From Shewanella sp. ANA-3 (GTDB taxonomy: Bacteria > Pseudomonadota > Gammaproteobacteria > Enterobacterales > Shewanellaceae): a DNA stretch of 64,000 nt. The notes beneath the pieces are model-generated. The model searched no databases, had not been told where the DNA came from, and saw only the letters and a program-made list of their open reading frames with translations. Each line of letters opens with the position of its first letter. Within the stretch, counting starts at the first letter, position 1. Positions 43,460-53,451 of the stretch are shown piece after piece. The stretch spans positions 4,774,001 through 4,838,000 of the forward strand of contig NC_008577.1 of NCBI RefSeq assembly GCF_000203935.1, in the 5' to 3' direction. Both the position numbers and the translations under genes were made by a program.

Positions 43460-45799
43460 TTACTTTTTCAGCTTAGCGAAGGCGTCGGCAAAGGCATTGC
43501 CCATAGCCGCGTTGACAGGTGCAGCTTTTGGCGCGGGACGTGCAGATTTATGCTGTGCATTGCCCTTATGAGCCTGTGGCTTACCTTGAGATGGACCGCG
43601 TGATTGACTCTTGCTCTGATCGATAGCCTCGTCCAGACGCATACTCAAGCCAATACGACGACGCTCGACATCGACCTCCATCACCTTCACTTTCACGACA
43701 TCACCCGCTTTCACCACGGTATGGGGATCGGTAATAAACTTGTCGGTTAATGACGAGATATGCACTAAACCATCTTGATGCACGCCGATATCCACAAAGG
43801 CACCAAAGTTAGTCACGTTAGTGACAACACCTTCGAGGATCATCTCAGGTTTCAGATCCTTAAGCTCCTCAACCCCATCCTTAAATTTGGCGGTTTTAAA
43901 CTCACCACGGGGGTCACGGCCCGGTTTATCCAGCTCGCTTAGGATGTCGGTCACTGTCGGTAAACCAAACTCAGGGGTCGTAAACTCCTGCGGCTTGATA
44001 TTACGTAGCAGCTCAGAATTACCGATAAGACTCGCCAGCTCCACTTGCTTGGTCTTAGCGATAGTTTCGACCAGTGCATAGGCTTCGGGGTGAACCGCCG
44101 ACATATCTAAGGGATTGTCGCCATCACGGATCCGCAAAAAGCCCGCGGCTTGTTCAAAGGCTTTAGGGCCTAAGCGTGGCACTTTCAGCAGTTCTTTACG
44201 GTTTTTGAAGGCGCCATTGGCATCGCGGTAGTCGACCACGTTTTTCGCTAAGGTCTTGTTTAACCCTGCAACTTGCGACAGCAAAGGCACCGATGCCATG
44301 TTTAAATCCACGCCCACACCGTTTACGCAGTCTTCGACCACGGCTTCGAGCGAGCTAGACAGCTGGCTTTGACTCACATCGTGCTGGTATTGACCCACAC
44401 CGATGGATTTTGGCTCAATCTTCACCAGTTCCGCTAAGGGATCCTGTAAACGGCGAGCAATCGAAACGGCGCCACGGATAGACACGTCCAACTCAGGGAA
44501 CTCCAGTGCGGCGAGTTCAGAGGCGGAATACACGGACGCACCCGCTTCACTCACCATCACCTTGGTCAGTTGCGGTTGGCTGTCCTTAAGGCTGGCAATC
44601 AACTCACCCGCTAACTTGTCAGTTTCGCGTGATGCAGTGCCGTTACCAATCGCGATTAATTCTACCTTATGCATTTGCGCTAGGTTGGCGAGGGTGCGAA
44701 TCGACTTGTCCCACAAATTCTGCGGCGCATGTGGGAAGATAGTCGTGTGTGCCACTAACTTACCCGTGTTATCCACTATAGCCACTTTAACGCCCGTGCG
44801 TAGACCAGGGTCTAGCCCCATGGTGGCTTTGGCACCCGCTGGTGCGGCCATTAACAAGTCGCCTAAGTTACGGGCAAACACCTTAATGGCTTCCGCTTCG
44901 GCGCGCTCACGCATTTGCGAGATAAACTCGGTTTCCATCTGCAGAGCAATTTTAATCCGCCATGTGGCGGTCACGACGGTCTTAAGCCATTGGTCAACAC
45001 TGCTCTCGCCAAGTTTCAGGCCTAAGTGTTCGCTAATAATGACTTCGCAGTAACTGCCCTGACCCGCTTCGGCTGCAGGATCGGCATTCATTGATAAGGA
45101 GAGGAAGCCCTCATTGCGGCCACGCAACATCGCCAAGGCGCGGTGTGACGGCACTTTCGCCAGAGGTTCATTGTGCTCGAAATAGTCGCGAAACTTCGCG
45201 CCTTCCTTCTCTTTGCCTGCGATAACGCGGCTTTCTAACACACTGTTTTGACTTAGGTGGTCACGAACTTTACGCAGTAATTCCGCATCTTCGGCGTAAC
45301 GCTCCATCAGAATATAACGGGCGCCTTCCAGCACGGCTTTGGTATCGGCAAAACCCGCTTCGAGATTTAGATAACCCGCGGCCAATGCTTCAATATCCGC
45401 CTTGCGATCGGCAAGCACAGCTTCAACAAGCGGTTCTAAACCCGCTTCAATCGCAATTTGGCCCTTAGTGCGGCGCTTAGGCTTGAAGGGAAGATACAGA
45501 TCCTCGAGGCGAGTCTTACTGTCGGCACCTTCGATTTCCCTTTGTAATTCAGGCGTTAACTTACCCTGAGTTTGAATGCTGGATAAAATGACCTGACGTC
45601 TGTCATTCAGCTCACGTAAATAGCCTAAACGGGTGTGCAGTGTACGTAATTGGGTGTCATCTAAACCACCGGTCGCTTCTTTACGGTAACGGGCGACGAA
45701 GGGAACTGTGGCACCATTGTCGAGCAAATCTATGGTGGCAGTGACTTGATGCTCCTGAACATTCAGTTCCTGAGCAATAATTTGGGCAATAGTCTGCAT
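43460..45799 (-). CDS. tex: Transcription accessory protein Tex (S1 RNA-binding)
   Basis: A 779-residue cytoplasmic nucleic-acid-binding protein related to eukaryotic Spt6. It holds an N-terminal helical region (TIAQIIAQELNVQEHQ), a YqgF-like RNase H-fold domain (MGLDPGLRTGVKVAIVDNTG), helix-hairpin-helix motifs (NVVDYRDANGAFKNRKELL) and a C-terminal S1 domain (ILEGVVTNVTNFGAFVDIGV, about residues 635-705), with a basic low-complexity tail. The ATG at 45799 is used; the upstream extension to 45847 is unlike the family N terminus. Adjacent greB is also a transcription factor, a conserved neighbourhood. Confidence 0.96.
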   Translation of the reverse strand: MQTIAQIIAQELNVQEHQVTATIDLLDNGATVPFVARYRKEATGGLDDTQLRTLHTRLGYLRELNDRRQVILSSIQTQGKLTPELQREIEGADSKTRLEDLYLPFKPKRRTKGQIAIEAGLEPLVEAVLADRKADIEALAAGYLNLEAGFADTKAVLEGARYILMERYAEDAELLRKVRDHLSQNSVLESRVIAGKEKEGAKFRDYFEHNEPLAKVPSHRALAMLRGRNEGFLSLSMNADPAAEAGQGSYCEVIISEHLGLKLGESSVDQWLKTVVTATWRIKIALQMETEFISQMRERAEAEAIKVFARNLGDLLMAAPAGAKATMGLDPGLRTGVKVAIVDNTGKLVAHTTIFPHAPQNLWDKSIRTLANLAQMHKVELIAIGNGTASRETDKLAGELIASLKDSQPQLTKVMVSEAGASVYSASELAALEFPELDVSIRGAVSIARRLQDPLAELVKIEPKSIGVGQYQHDVSQSQLSSSLEAVVEDCVNGVGVDLNMASVPLLSQVAGLNKTLAKNVVDYRDANGAFKNRKELLKVPRLGPKAFEQAAGFLRIRDGDNPLDMSAVHPEAYALVETIAKTKQVELASLIGNSELLRNIKPQEFTTPEFGLPTVTDILSELDKPGRDPRGEFKTAKFKDGVEELKDLKPEMILEGVVTNVTNFGAFVDIGVHQDGLVHISSLTDKFITDPHTVVKAGDVVKVKVMEVDVERRRIGLSMRLDEAIDQSKSQSRGPSQGKPQAHKGNAQHKSARPAPKAAPVNAAMGNAFADAFAKLKK

Positions 45800-45928
45800 A
45801 AATAAAGTATCGTGCCTAAGGGTTTGATTGATCCTAATTGCGCCCAAGATACCACAGGCGCAGTCGTTATTTCATATGATGCTGTCGATTTCAGCATGAA
45901 AATCGACGAGAGTTTGATCTACTAAAGG

Positions 45929-46432
45929 TTATTCTGGCTCGCCCTCGAGCGGCGTCTCGAATGGGGTATAGCGGATGTCATTGATATACCATTCCTTCGG
46001 ACCCGAAGGGGTTTGCACGACCACTTCATCATCGACCTGTTTGCCGATCAGTGCCCGCGCCATGGGAGAATCTATGGTGATATAGCCGAGTTTAGTGTCG
46101 AGCTCATCCTTACCGACGATACGATAACGCACGCACTCGCCCGCTTCGTTTTCGAGCTCGAACCAAGCGCCAAAGTAAATTTTGCCTTCCTGCTGGGGAG
46201 AATAGTCGACGATTTTAAGTTCTTCGAGGCGTTTGACCAGATATCTAACCCGACTATCTATTTGACGTAGAAGTCTTTTATTGTAAGTGTAATCCGCGTT
46301 TTCACTTCTATCGCCCTGGGCGGCTGCCTCTTGCACTTTAAGGGTGATCTGCGGACGATATTCCTTCCACAGGTACTTTAATTCTTTATCTAAGGTCATC
46401 CAGCCTTGGCGGGTGATCAAATGCGCTTTCAT
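45929..46432 (-). CDS. greB: Transcript cleavage factor GreB
   Basis: A 167-residue RNA-polymerase-binding factor that rescues arrested elongation complexes by stimulating cleavage of the backtracked RNA. The N-terminal coiled coil carries the acidic tip residues in QGDRSENADYTYNKRLLRQ; the C-terminal FKBP-like domain (IVGKDELDTKLGYITIDSPMARAL) follows. The basic-rich loop and length fit GreB rather than GreA. A weak GTGAG ribosome binding site precedes its ATG. Confidence 0.95.
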   Translation of the reverse strand: MKAHLITRQGWMTLDKELKYLWKEYRPQITLKVQEAAAQGDRSENADYTYNKRLLRQIDSRVRYLVKRLEELKIVDYSPQQEGKIYFGAWFELENEAGECVRYRIVGKDELDTKLGYITIDSPMARALIGKQVDDEVVVQTPSGPKEWYINDIRYTPFETPLEGEPE

Positions 46433-46457
46433 AACTCACTATCCACAGGTTTAACCA

Positions 46458-46479
46458 TGTCGAGTCACTTTACTCGACA
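46458..46479. other. Perfect inverted repeat before greB
   Basis: TGTCGAGT-CACTTT-ACTCGACA lies 26 bases before greB and 12 bases after the diguanylate cyclase gene. There is no T tract, so it may be an operator or a weak terminator; neither can be decided. Confidence 0.5.
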
Positions 46480-46490
46480 CTCAAACAAGA

Positions 46491-47438
46491 TTATTGCGCC
46501 GGTTCGATATCGATACCAACGACTTGATTACGGCCATTATGTTTAGCGATATATAGCTGCTGATCCGCAACTTCAACCAAAGACTCCCAACTTTGCTCGG
46601 CGAGTGGCTGAATTGTGGCAATACCGGCGCTCACTGTGACCTCACCAAACTCTGAGTCTAGATGCTCTAAATGCAGGGCATGCACCGCATCTACCATCGC
46701 CTGTGCGAGACGCATGGCGCCAGACAGCTTAGCCTCTGGCAGGATACAGATAAACTCCTCGCCACCGTAACGGGCGATAAGATCGTTAGGACGTTTTAAC
46801 ATACCTTTAACGGCATCGGCGACCAGTCGCAAACATTGATCACCTTCCTGATGACCATAGCGATCGTTATAGCGTTTAAAAAAGTCCACATCCAGCATGA
46901 TAACGGACAAATACGCCTGATTACGGCTGCAATGGCGCCAGATTTCGGGTAAGCGTTGCTCGAATTGGCGACGGTTAGCCACACCAGTCAAACTGTCGAG
47001 CAAGGCGATGGAATGCAATACATCGGATTGGCGCTTAAGTAGATACTGGTTCTTTACCCGCGCACTGGTGATGATGGGGTTGATCGGTTTGTGAATAAAA
47101 TCCACCGCGCCGAGTTGAAAGCCCTTCACTTCTTCCATCTCATCAAAATGGGCAGTAATAAAGATCACCCCAATATTGGCGGTGGCGGGGTCGGCTTTTA
47201 GTCGCTGGCAGACTTCATAGCCCGTCATCTCAGGCATTTCGATGTCTAATAACACCAGATCGGGCTGCATTTTTTGGCATACCTGCAGCGCCTGCTCACC
47301 ACTCGTCGCCATGAACATCTCATATTCTTCATGGAACAATTGATGCAAGATTTTGATATTCAGTGGCTGATCATCCACGATCAGAATCTTGCCTTTGGTG
47401 GCCTGTTGCGTCGCCATTAATTCACTTAAATACTGCAC
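46491..47438 (-). CDS. Response regulator with diguanylate cyclase output (REC-GGDEF)
   Basis: A 315-residue cytoplasmic protein that probably makes cyclic di-GMP when phosphorylated. The receiver domain (ILIVDDQPLNIKIL; phospho-Asp in DLVLLDIEMPEMTG; Lys in FIHKPINP) is followed by a GGDEF domain with the active-site motif RYGGEEF and the loop LTGVANRRQFEQRL. No RxxD inhibitory site is evident before GGEEF. The GTG at 47438 overlaps the stop of the hybrid kinase and has GGAG upstream; ATG 47417 is an alternative. The hybrid kinase just before it is the likely phosphate donor. Confidence 0.92.
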   Translation of the reverse strand: MQYLSELMATQQATKGKILIVDDQPLNIKILHQLFHEEYEMFMATSGEQALQVCQKMQPDLVLLDIEMPEMTGYEVCQRLKADPATANIGVIFITAHFDEMEEVKGFQLGAVDFIHKPINPIITSARVKNQYLLKRQSDVLHSIALLDSLTGVANRRQFEQRLPEIWRHCSRNQAYLSVIMLDVDFFKRYNDRYGHQEGDQCLRLVADAVKGMLKRPNDLIARYGGEEFICILPEAKLSGAMRLAQAMVDAVHALHLEHLDSEFGEVTVSAGIATIQPLAEQSWESLVEVADQQLYIAKHNGRNQVVGIDIEPAQ

Positions 47439-50400
47439 TAGGCATTCTCCAACATCATCGCACGCAATGTCTCTAAGGCTTGCATAAAGGCGAGGGATTG
47501 CACTTGTCCATTTAGCTCAGTCCATTGTGGGTGCTGTGAGAGCGGTTTTGCGAGTTTATCTACAAGAGTCACGGCTTCTAAATTATTTTCCTGTAAGAGG
47601 GAGGCCAAGTTATCCAACTCGGCTCGAACACTTTGTATATCCACAACACCGTTTGCAGACTCGCTCGATTGCGACTGTTTTAACTGTGTCTTGGGTAAAA
47701 AGCCAGAAAGCTGCTCAATACTTTGATTAATTAAGGACTCCAGTGTATCCGTCCAGCGTTTTATTTCCAGCAGCTCTAGGCCTTCTTGTTTAAATTGTTT
47801 TTCTAAAAATGCTGCATGCACGGCTAAACGCCTCGCACCAAAGTTGCTGGCAATGCCTTTAATCGCATGGCTAATCGCCGCTGTGGTGGCGTAATCAAAG
47901 GTTTTTGTCGATTGCTTGAACAAGCTTAGCTGTTTGATCATTTCAGGGGCAAAACTGCTCGCCATTTTCTCGAAAAATACTTGGTTGCCGCCAAAGCGGC
48001 GCAGGATCAAGCGAATATCGTCGAGCAGGGTCTCGCCTTCGAGATTATGCTGAGCGTCAAGATGCATTGACTCAGGCTCTGCGAACTGTGCCGCATCACG
48101 CCCCACCAGCCGCAGAATATTTGGCAATAACTGCTGCATATCTATGGGTTTGCTCACGTGGGCATTCATGCCCGCCTCGAGGCATTCCTGTTTATCCGCC
48201 TGCGAGGCATTGGCCGTCATCGCCAGGATAGGCAACTGGTCAAAGCGGCCATCGGCGCGGATCCGCCGCGTGGCTTCTAGGCCATCAATATCAGGCATTT
48301 GCATATCCATAATCACGGCATCAAACATGTCGCCGCTGTCTAATACTTGGGTAACCCCTTCAATGCCGCCTTCGGCCAGCACAACGGTTGCGCCCTCGTA
48401 GGTGAGCAGCTCGTCAATCACCTCGCGGTTTAATTGATTATCCTCAACCACTAACAGCGTGAGCCCCGCCAAGAGTCGCTGTGAGCGCGGTTTAGGATTG
48501 GCGTCCATGGTCTTGCCTTCGATGGCATTAAGCACGGCTTCGGCCAGAATTTGTGAAGTCACAGGTTTAGTTAAAAAGTTCACAAAAGGCACGTTGTTGA
48601 TATGCTGACTCTCGGCTATCACTTCATGGCCGTATGCCGTTAACATCACCACCAGCGGGGTATAACTGCCGGTTCCAGCATTTTTCAGCATCTCGGCGGT
48701 TTGTAAACCATCGATATCCGGCATGCGCCAATCCATCAATACCACATCAAATTGCTGAGCATTGGCAGTGGCTTGTTTCACTTTTTCAATGGCTTGATAA
48801 CCACCCGAGGCGGTTTCAACCACACAGCCGTAATCGCTGAGGATTTTCGATAGGATCTCAGTCGTGATCTGATTGTCATCGACAACCAAAATGCGATAGC
48901 CGCTCAAATCGGCGCGTGGGTTAGCCTCCACTTCCATCACGGGGAAGGTTAAATCAAACCAGAAGCGGCTGCCCACACCGACCTTACTGGTCACTTGCAG
49001 TTGGCCACCCATCAATTCGACGAGACGTTTACTAATCGCAAGCCCAAGCCCAGTACCGCCGAAACGACGAGAAGTGGAAGACTCAGCCTGCTCAAAGCCA
49101 GTGAAAATCCGCTCGATTTGCTCCTCGCTGATGCCAATACCGCTGTCGACAATCGAAAACTGTACAGTAACGCTCTCCGCCTCGTGGCGTAGACATTCCA
49201 GCCCGACGATCACTTGTCCGTGTGGGGTAAATTTGAGGGCATTACCAGCAAGGTTGATCAAAATCTGCTGCAACCTTAACTGATCGGCGAGCAGCCACGC
49301 GGGCAGCGCCGAATCGAGATCAAACATCACTTCGACATCGCTATTGCCATGATTGGCCGACAGTACCACGGCGAGATCCCGCATCAGCAATTCAATCGAG
49401 CAAGGATGAAGATCGAGCTTCAACTTACCCGCATCAATTTTTGAGAAGTCTAAAATATCATTTAACAGCCCAAGCAATGACTTAGCGGCCGTTTGCGCCT
49501 TAGTCACATAGCCCTGCTGCTGCACCGAAAGGGCGGTATATTGCATTAGCTGCAACATCCCCAACACGGCATTCATGGGGGTGCGGATTTCATGGCTCAT
49601 ATTGGCAAGGAACGCCGACTTAGCGGCATTGGCGGTATCCGCCTCCTGCTTGGCATTTCTGAGTGTTTTTTCTAACTGCCGCTGGGCGGTGATGTCGATA
49701 TTGATGCCGATGACCCGAATCACATGGCCCTGCCTATCCCGTTCGATTTTAGCGGCGGCCTGCACATATCTAACCTCGCCGTCCGTTGTGAGGATCCTAA
49801 AAATCGGCTCATAGGGTTCATCATGCTCGACCGCGCGTTTAAGCGTTTCTTCGGCCTCGATTACATCATCAGGGTGCACTCGCATCCGCCAATGTTCATA
49901 GCTAAGCCCTTGCTGCTTTAGGCTTTCTGGCTGGTCATACATCGCAAACATGCGATCGTTCCACTGCAATGAATTATCGAGCAGGTTCCAGGTCCAAATC
50001 CCCAGTTTAGCCACTTCCGCCGCCTTACTGAGGTGATTACTCGCCGTGAGTAAGGCCTCTTGCTGGGCGACAATTTGCGAAATATCCACGCCAATCCCAA
50101 GGTAACCTAGGATTTCACCGTCATTACCACGCATCGCGGTTACTGACAGTGAGATTGGTAACTGGCTACCATCCTTACGCACATAGGTCCAAGTACGAGT
50201 CTCGGAGCCCTCTTCCCGCGCCTTGTGGACAAACGTGTCAAAACCTTGAATTTTTTGACCGTATTCAACAGAAAGCTCGGCGGCGCGAGCGGCAATTTCA
50301 TCGGCAATATGGAAAGGTGCAGGGGTGGTTTTGCCTATGATCTCTTCGGCGGAATACCACAACATGCGCTCGGCACCGCGGTTGAAGATAGTGATAATGC

Positions 50401-52318
50401 CCTGTGGATCGGCGGCAATTATGGTCATTTCGGAGGCGGCATCCAGCACATTGGTCAGGAGTGTCGCAATCCGATTTTTTTCAATCTGTGCCAATTTACG
50501 TTCGGTAATATCGGTTTGCAGCGCCACGAATCGCTCGACTTGACCATGCTCATCGAATACTGAACCAATCACAGTATCGAACCACTTCAGCTGTTGATCT
50601 TTCCCTCGGTTACAGATTTCTCCATGCCAGGATTTACCCGCCTTAATTTGTTCCCACATTGCCTTCCAAAACGCAGCATCGTGCTCACCCGACTTAAGCA
50701 CCGCGTGGGTCTTACCGACTAATTCTTCCCGCGCATAGCCACTGATCAAACAGAAGTGTTCATTCACATCTAAGATCACCCCGTCTAAATCGGTGACTGA
50801 GTAATGCAACTGTTGGTTGATGGTATCGAGCAACGCCTGATTCTCGAGTAGAGCCTGCTGCAACGCATGGGTGCGCTTCGCGACTTGGCGCTCAAGACTG
50901 GCGTTGAGGTTAAGAATATGCCGCTCGGCATCCTGCTGCGCCGTGATATCCCGTATGGTTTGGCTCAAGCCAACAATGTCACCGTGTTCATCGTAAATGG
51001 GCAACGCCGTGGTCGAGGTCGACAGGTTACTGCCATCGGCGCGTTGATGGCGCGATACTCGGTTAAGCACAGTTTTTCCGGCTAACACTTCGGCAAATAG
51101 CGCCTGCTCCTCCAGCACTATGCTGGGGGGCACAATCAACTCACTGCTCGGCAATCCCAGAGTTTCTGGCTCCGTAAAGCCAAAGAGTCGCTCTGCGCCT
51201 TGGTTCCAACTGGTGATATTGCCGGCGAGGTCATAGCTAATAATGCCATCGAGGGAGTGTTCCAACATGCTGGCGCGCCGTGCCTGCTCGGCTAACACTT
51301 GCTGTTTACGCTGTAAGCTCAAAGACCACATAGCAATCAAGGCCGCCAGCAGCAGGCTAAACAGGCAGCCACTGAACAACACTAGACTCGGCTTATTTAA
51401 ATGTAATGATTTGATAAATGCCGGATAAGCAATCACTTCAAACTGCCAATGCCGCCCAAAAATCGTCTTAGTAGACTTGTAGCTGTAATCCGATAACTCG
51501 CTTAAGTCATTGGCGTGGGTTTCGAAGAAATTGATCGGCTGCTGCTCATCCGTCACATCGCTCAGCATCAGTTTGGTCATTTTCTGATGAAGGGATAAGC
51601 CCGTTAAGATTTCGGTCGTGACCAACGGCGCGTAACTCCAGCCAAAGCCCTGAGCCAGACGTTCTTCCGGTGTTTTAGGGACGGTACCGCTACGATAAAC
51701 GGGTAATAAAATAAGGAACGATTGCAGCGGTTTACCCGTGGCTTGCACTAAGGTAATAGGTGCAGAGATTTGCACCGCCCCCGACAACAAGGCACGGTCT
51801 GCAGCTTCTTTTCGATGGCTTTCGGAGGCGATGTCTAAGCCGACTGCCGCCTTATTGCGGTCGAGCGGCTCAATATATTCAATAAGATATTTTTCGCCCT
51901 CGTTTGGATTGAGCTGACGAATATGAAAGTCAGGCCAATCCATCGATTTAACCCGCGCTAAAAACTGCGCTTCGTTCTCTTTAGGGACACGCCTGATAAA
52001 ACCAAAACCCCGAGCACCAGGGAACTCCTCATCCACATCCCGCGTCAGGCTGTAGTTTTGAAACATGGAACGACTAATATGGTCTTCGCCCGCCGTCAAT
52101 ATCATGCCTCGGGCGCCCCGTAGGCCATATTGGTACAGGGTAATCCGGTTTGTCACATTTTCACTGATCTGCTGCGCGCGCTCTTCTAGCGCCTGCGAAA
52201 TGGTTTGTGCATTGATACGACTCACCTGCCAAGCGAGCACGGCACTGAAAAACAGTCCCACGAGCAAGACGAATAACCCCCACTTGGAGGCTTGCTTGTA
52301 ACTCATCGACAGGGTCAT
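47438..52318 (-). CDS. Large hybrid sensor kinase (CHASE, four PAS, two receivers, HPt)
   Basis: A 1626-residue multi-domain kinase. Layout: membrane helix (about 11-31); CHASE periplasmic sensor (about 75-200, with GARGFGFIRRV and GLDIASESHRKEAA); second helix (about 315-335); four PAS domains centred near residues 361, 516, 639 and 783; HisKA with FLANMSHEIRTPMNAV (His near 907); ATPase domain with FGGTGLGLAISKRLVELMGG; receiver 1 near 1145 (ILVVDDNQIT; VLMDWRMPDIDG); receiver 2 near 1290 (LLVVEDNQLN; AVIMDMQMPDIDG); and an HPt domain with ISHAIKGIASNFGARR (His near 1483). CHASE domains sense small extracytoplasmic ligands. It overlaps the REC-GGDEF gene and probably feeds it. Start ATG 52318 with AGGTG upstream. 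Confidence 0.94.
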   Translation of the reverse strand: MTLSMSYKQASKWGLFVLLVGLFFSAVLAWQVSRINAQTISQALEERAQQISENVTNRITLYQYGLRGARGMILTAGEDHISRSMFQNYSLTRDVDEEFPGARGFGFIRRVPKENEAQFLARVKSMDWPDFHIRQLNPNEGEKYLIEYIEPLDRNKAAVGLDIASESHRKEAADRALLSGAVQISAPITLVQATGKPLQSFLILLPVYRSGTVPKTPEERLAQGFGWSYAPLVTTEILTGLSLHQKMTKLMLSDVTDEQQPINFFETHANDLSELSDYSYKSTKTIFGRHWQFEVIAYPAFIKSLHLNKPSLVLFSGCLFSLLLAALIAMWSLSLQRKQQVLAEQARRASMLEHSLDGIISYDLAGNITSWNQGAERLFGFTEPETLGLPSSELIVPPSIVLEEQALFAEVLAGKTVLNRVSRHQRADGSNLSTSTTALPIYDEHGDIVGLSQTIRDITAQQDAERHILNLNASLERQVAKRTHALQQALLENQALLDTINQQLHYSVTDLDGVILDVNEHFCLISGYAREELVGKTHAVLKSGEHDAAFWKAMWEQIKAGKSWHGEICNRGKDQQLKWFDTVIGSVFDEHGQVERFVALQTDITERKLAQIEKNRIATLLTNVLDAASEMTIIAADPQGIITIFNRGAERMLWYSAEEIIGKTTPAPFHIADEIAARAAELSVEYGQKIQGFDTFVHKAREEGSETRTWTYVRKDGSQLPISLSVTAMRGNDGEILGYLGIGVDISQIVAQQEALLTASNHLSKAAEVAKLGIWTWNLLDNSLQWNDRMFAMYDQPESLKQQGLSYEHWRMRVHPDDVIEAEETLKRAVEHDEPYEPIFRILTTDGEVRYVQAAAKIERDRQGHVIRVIGINIDITAQRQLEKTLRNAKQEADTANAAKSAFLANMSHEIRTPMNAVLGMLQLMQYTALSVQQQGYVTKAQTAAKSLLGLLNDILDFSKIDAGKLKLDLHPCSIELLMRDLAVVLSANHGNSDVEVMFDLDSALPAWLLADQLRLQQILINLAGNALKFTPHGQVIVGLECLRHEAESVTVQFSIVDSGIGISEEQIERIFTGFEQAESSTSRRFGGTGLGLAISKRLVELMGGQLQVTSKVGVGSRFWFDLTFPVMEVEANPRADLSGYRILVVDDNQITTEILSKILSDYGCVVETASGGYQAIEKVKQATANAQQFDVVLMDWRMPDIDGLQTAEMLKNAGTGSYTPLVVMLTAYGHEVIAESQHINNVPFVNFLTKPVTSQILAEAVLNAIEGKTMDANPKPRSQRLLAGLTLLVVEDNQLNREVIDELLTYEGATVVLAEGGIEGVTQVLDSGDMFDAVIMDMQMPDIDGLEATRRIRADGRFDQLPILAMTANASQADKQECLEAGMNAHVSKPIDMQQLLPNILRLVGRDAAQFAEPESMHLDAQHNLEGETLLDDIRLILRRFGGNQVFFEKMASSFAPEMIKQLSLFKQSTKTFDYATTAAISHAIKGIASNFGARRLAVHAAFLEKQFKQEGLELLEIKRWTDTLESLINQSIEQLSGFLPKTQLKQSQSSESANGVVDIQSVRAELDNLASLLQENNLEAVTLVDKLAKPLSQHPQWTELNGQVQSLAFMQALETLRAMMLENA

Positions 52319-52686
52319 ATGCACCTAATAATTAATAATCATAGAGTTATGATTCTGGACTAATCAAAATACTTTTGCCATAAAGCTTAGCGTTTAAGCC
52401 AATAAATGCGTCAAAAGTCGCTAGTGCCAATTTAGTTACAATTTCAGTTACATACTAGATAAATGTCATGATTCCCATGCAATTTCATTTGCTTAGTATT
52501 AACATGAGTTAGCAATTAGCCGAATTCAGCCACGATTGGCTTACATCATGAGCTAGTCGCTCAGATTGAATCCAGCTATATTAAGCACATTCTTGGCAGA
52601 TTCGTTTTCAATTTCAGCCAGTTAATCTTTGTTGTATGACGGCATAAAGAATAAAAGCAATAATCCGAGCAATTTAAGGACATCCC
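52319..52686. other. Divergent intergenic region of ompR and the hybrid kinase
   Basis: About 370 bases without a gene. It holds a direct repeat of GTTACA (52435-52440 and 52447-52452) resembling OmpR half-sites; see the separate entry. No other clear element was found. Confidence 0.5.
52435..52452 (+). promoter_or_regulatory. Candidate OmpR binding repeat
   Basis: GTTACA-N6-GTTACA; the OmpR consensus reported for E. coli has GTTACA-N4-GTTACA. It lies 234 bases before ompR and 116 before the divergent hybrid kinase. The spacing differs, so autoregulation by OmpR is only a possibility. Confidence 0.35.
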
Positions 52687-53412
52687 ATGGGACAAGAAAC
52701 CTCGAAAATCCTCGTCGTCGATGATGATATGCGCCTACGAGCACTACTCGAGCGTTACCTGATGGAGCAAGGCTATCAGGTGCGCAGTGCGGCCAATGCT
52801 GAGCAGATGGACCGTTTATTGGAGCGGGAAAACTTCCACCTGATAGTGCTCGATCTGATGTTGCCCGGAGAAGATGGCTTATCCATCTGTCGTCGCCTGC
52901 GCCAACAGGGCAGCACGATTCCAATTGTGATGCTCACCGCCAAGGGCGATGAGGTCGACCGCATTATCGGCCTAGAACTCGGCGCCGATGATTACCTGCC
53001 GAAACCCTTTAACCCAAGGGAATTATTGGCACGGATCAAAGCGGTAATGCGTCGCCAAATCCAAGATGTACCCGGCGCACCCGCGCAGCAGGAAGCCGAA
53101 ATTAGCTTTGGCGAGTTCTCCCTCGACTTAGCCACCCGTGAGATGTACCACGGCAATGAGGCCATCGCCCTCACCAGTGGTGAGTTTGCGGTATTAAAAG
53201 TGTTAGTGACTCATCCACGCGAGCCTTTATCGCGGGATAAATTGATGAACCTCGCCCGCGGCCGCGATTATTCGGCGCTAGAGCGCTCAATTGACGTACA
53301 GGTTTCGCGCCTGCGCCGATTGATTGAGAAGGATCCCGCTAATCCGCGCTACATTCAAACCGTGTGGGGTCTTGGCTATGTGTTTGTACCCGACGGCGCA
53401 GCCCGTCGATGA
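52687..53412 (+). CDS. ompR: Osmolarity response regulator OmpR
   Basis: A 241-residue response regulator, the usual OmpR length. The receiver domain has VVDDDMRLRALLERYL, phospho-acceptor Asp56 in IVLDLMLPGEDGLSICRRLR and Lys in YLPKPFNPRELLARI; the winged helix has SGEFAVLKVLVTHPREPLSRDKLM and RSIDVQVSRLRRLIE, all closely matching enteric OmpR. It controls porin and other envelope genes in response to EnvZ. AAGGAC precedes its ATG; envZ follows after 39 bases. Confidence 0.97.
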   Translation: MGQETSKILVVDDDMRLRALLERYLMEQGYQVRSAANAEQMDRLLERENFHLIVLDLMLPGEDGLSICRRLRQQGSTIPIVMLTAKGDEVDRIIGLELGADDYLPKPFNPRELLARIKAVMRRQIQDVPGAPAQQEAEISFGEFSLDLATREMYHGNEAIALTSGEFAVLKVLVTHPREPLSRDKLMNLARGRDYSALERSIDVQVSRLRRLIEKDPANPRYIQTVWGLGYVFVPDGAARR

Positions 53413-53451
53413 GCCATTCTTGCCTGAAGTCGCCAGTGCGTTGGCATCAAG

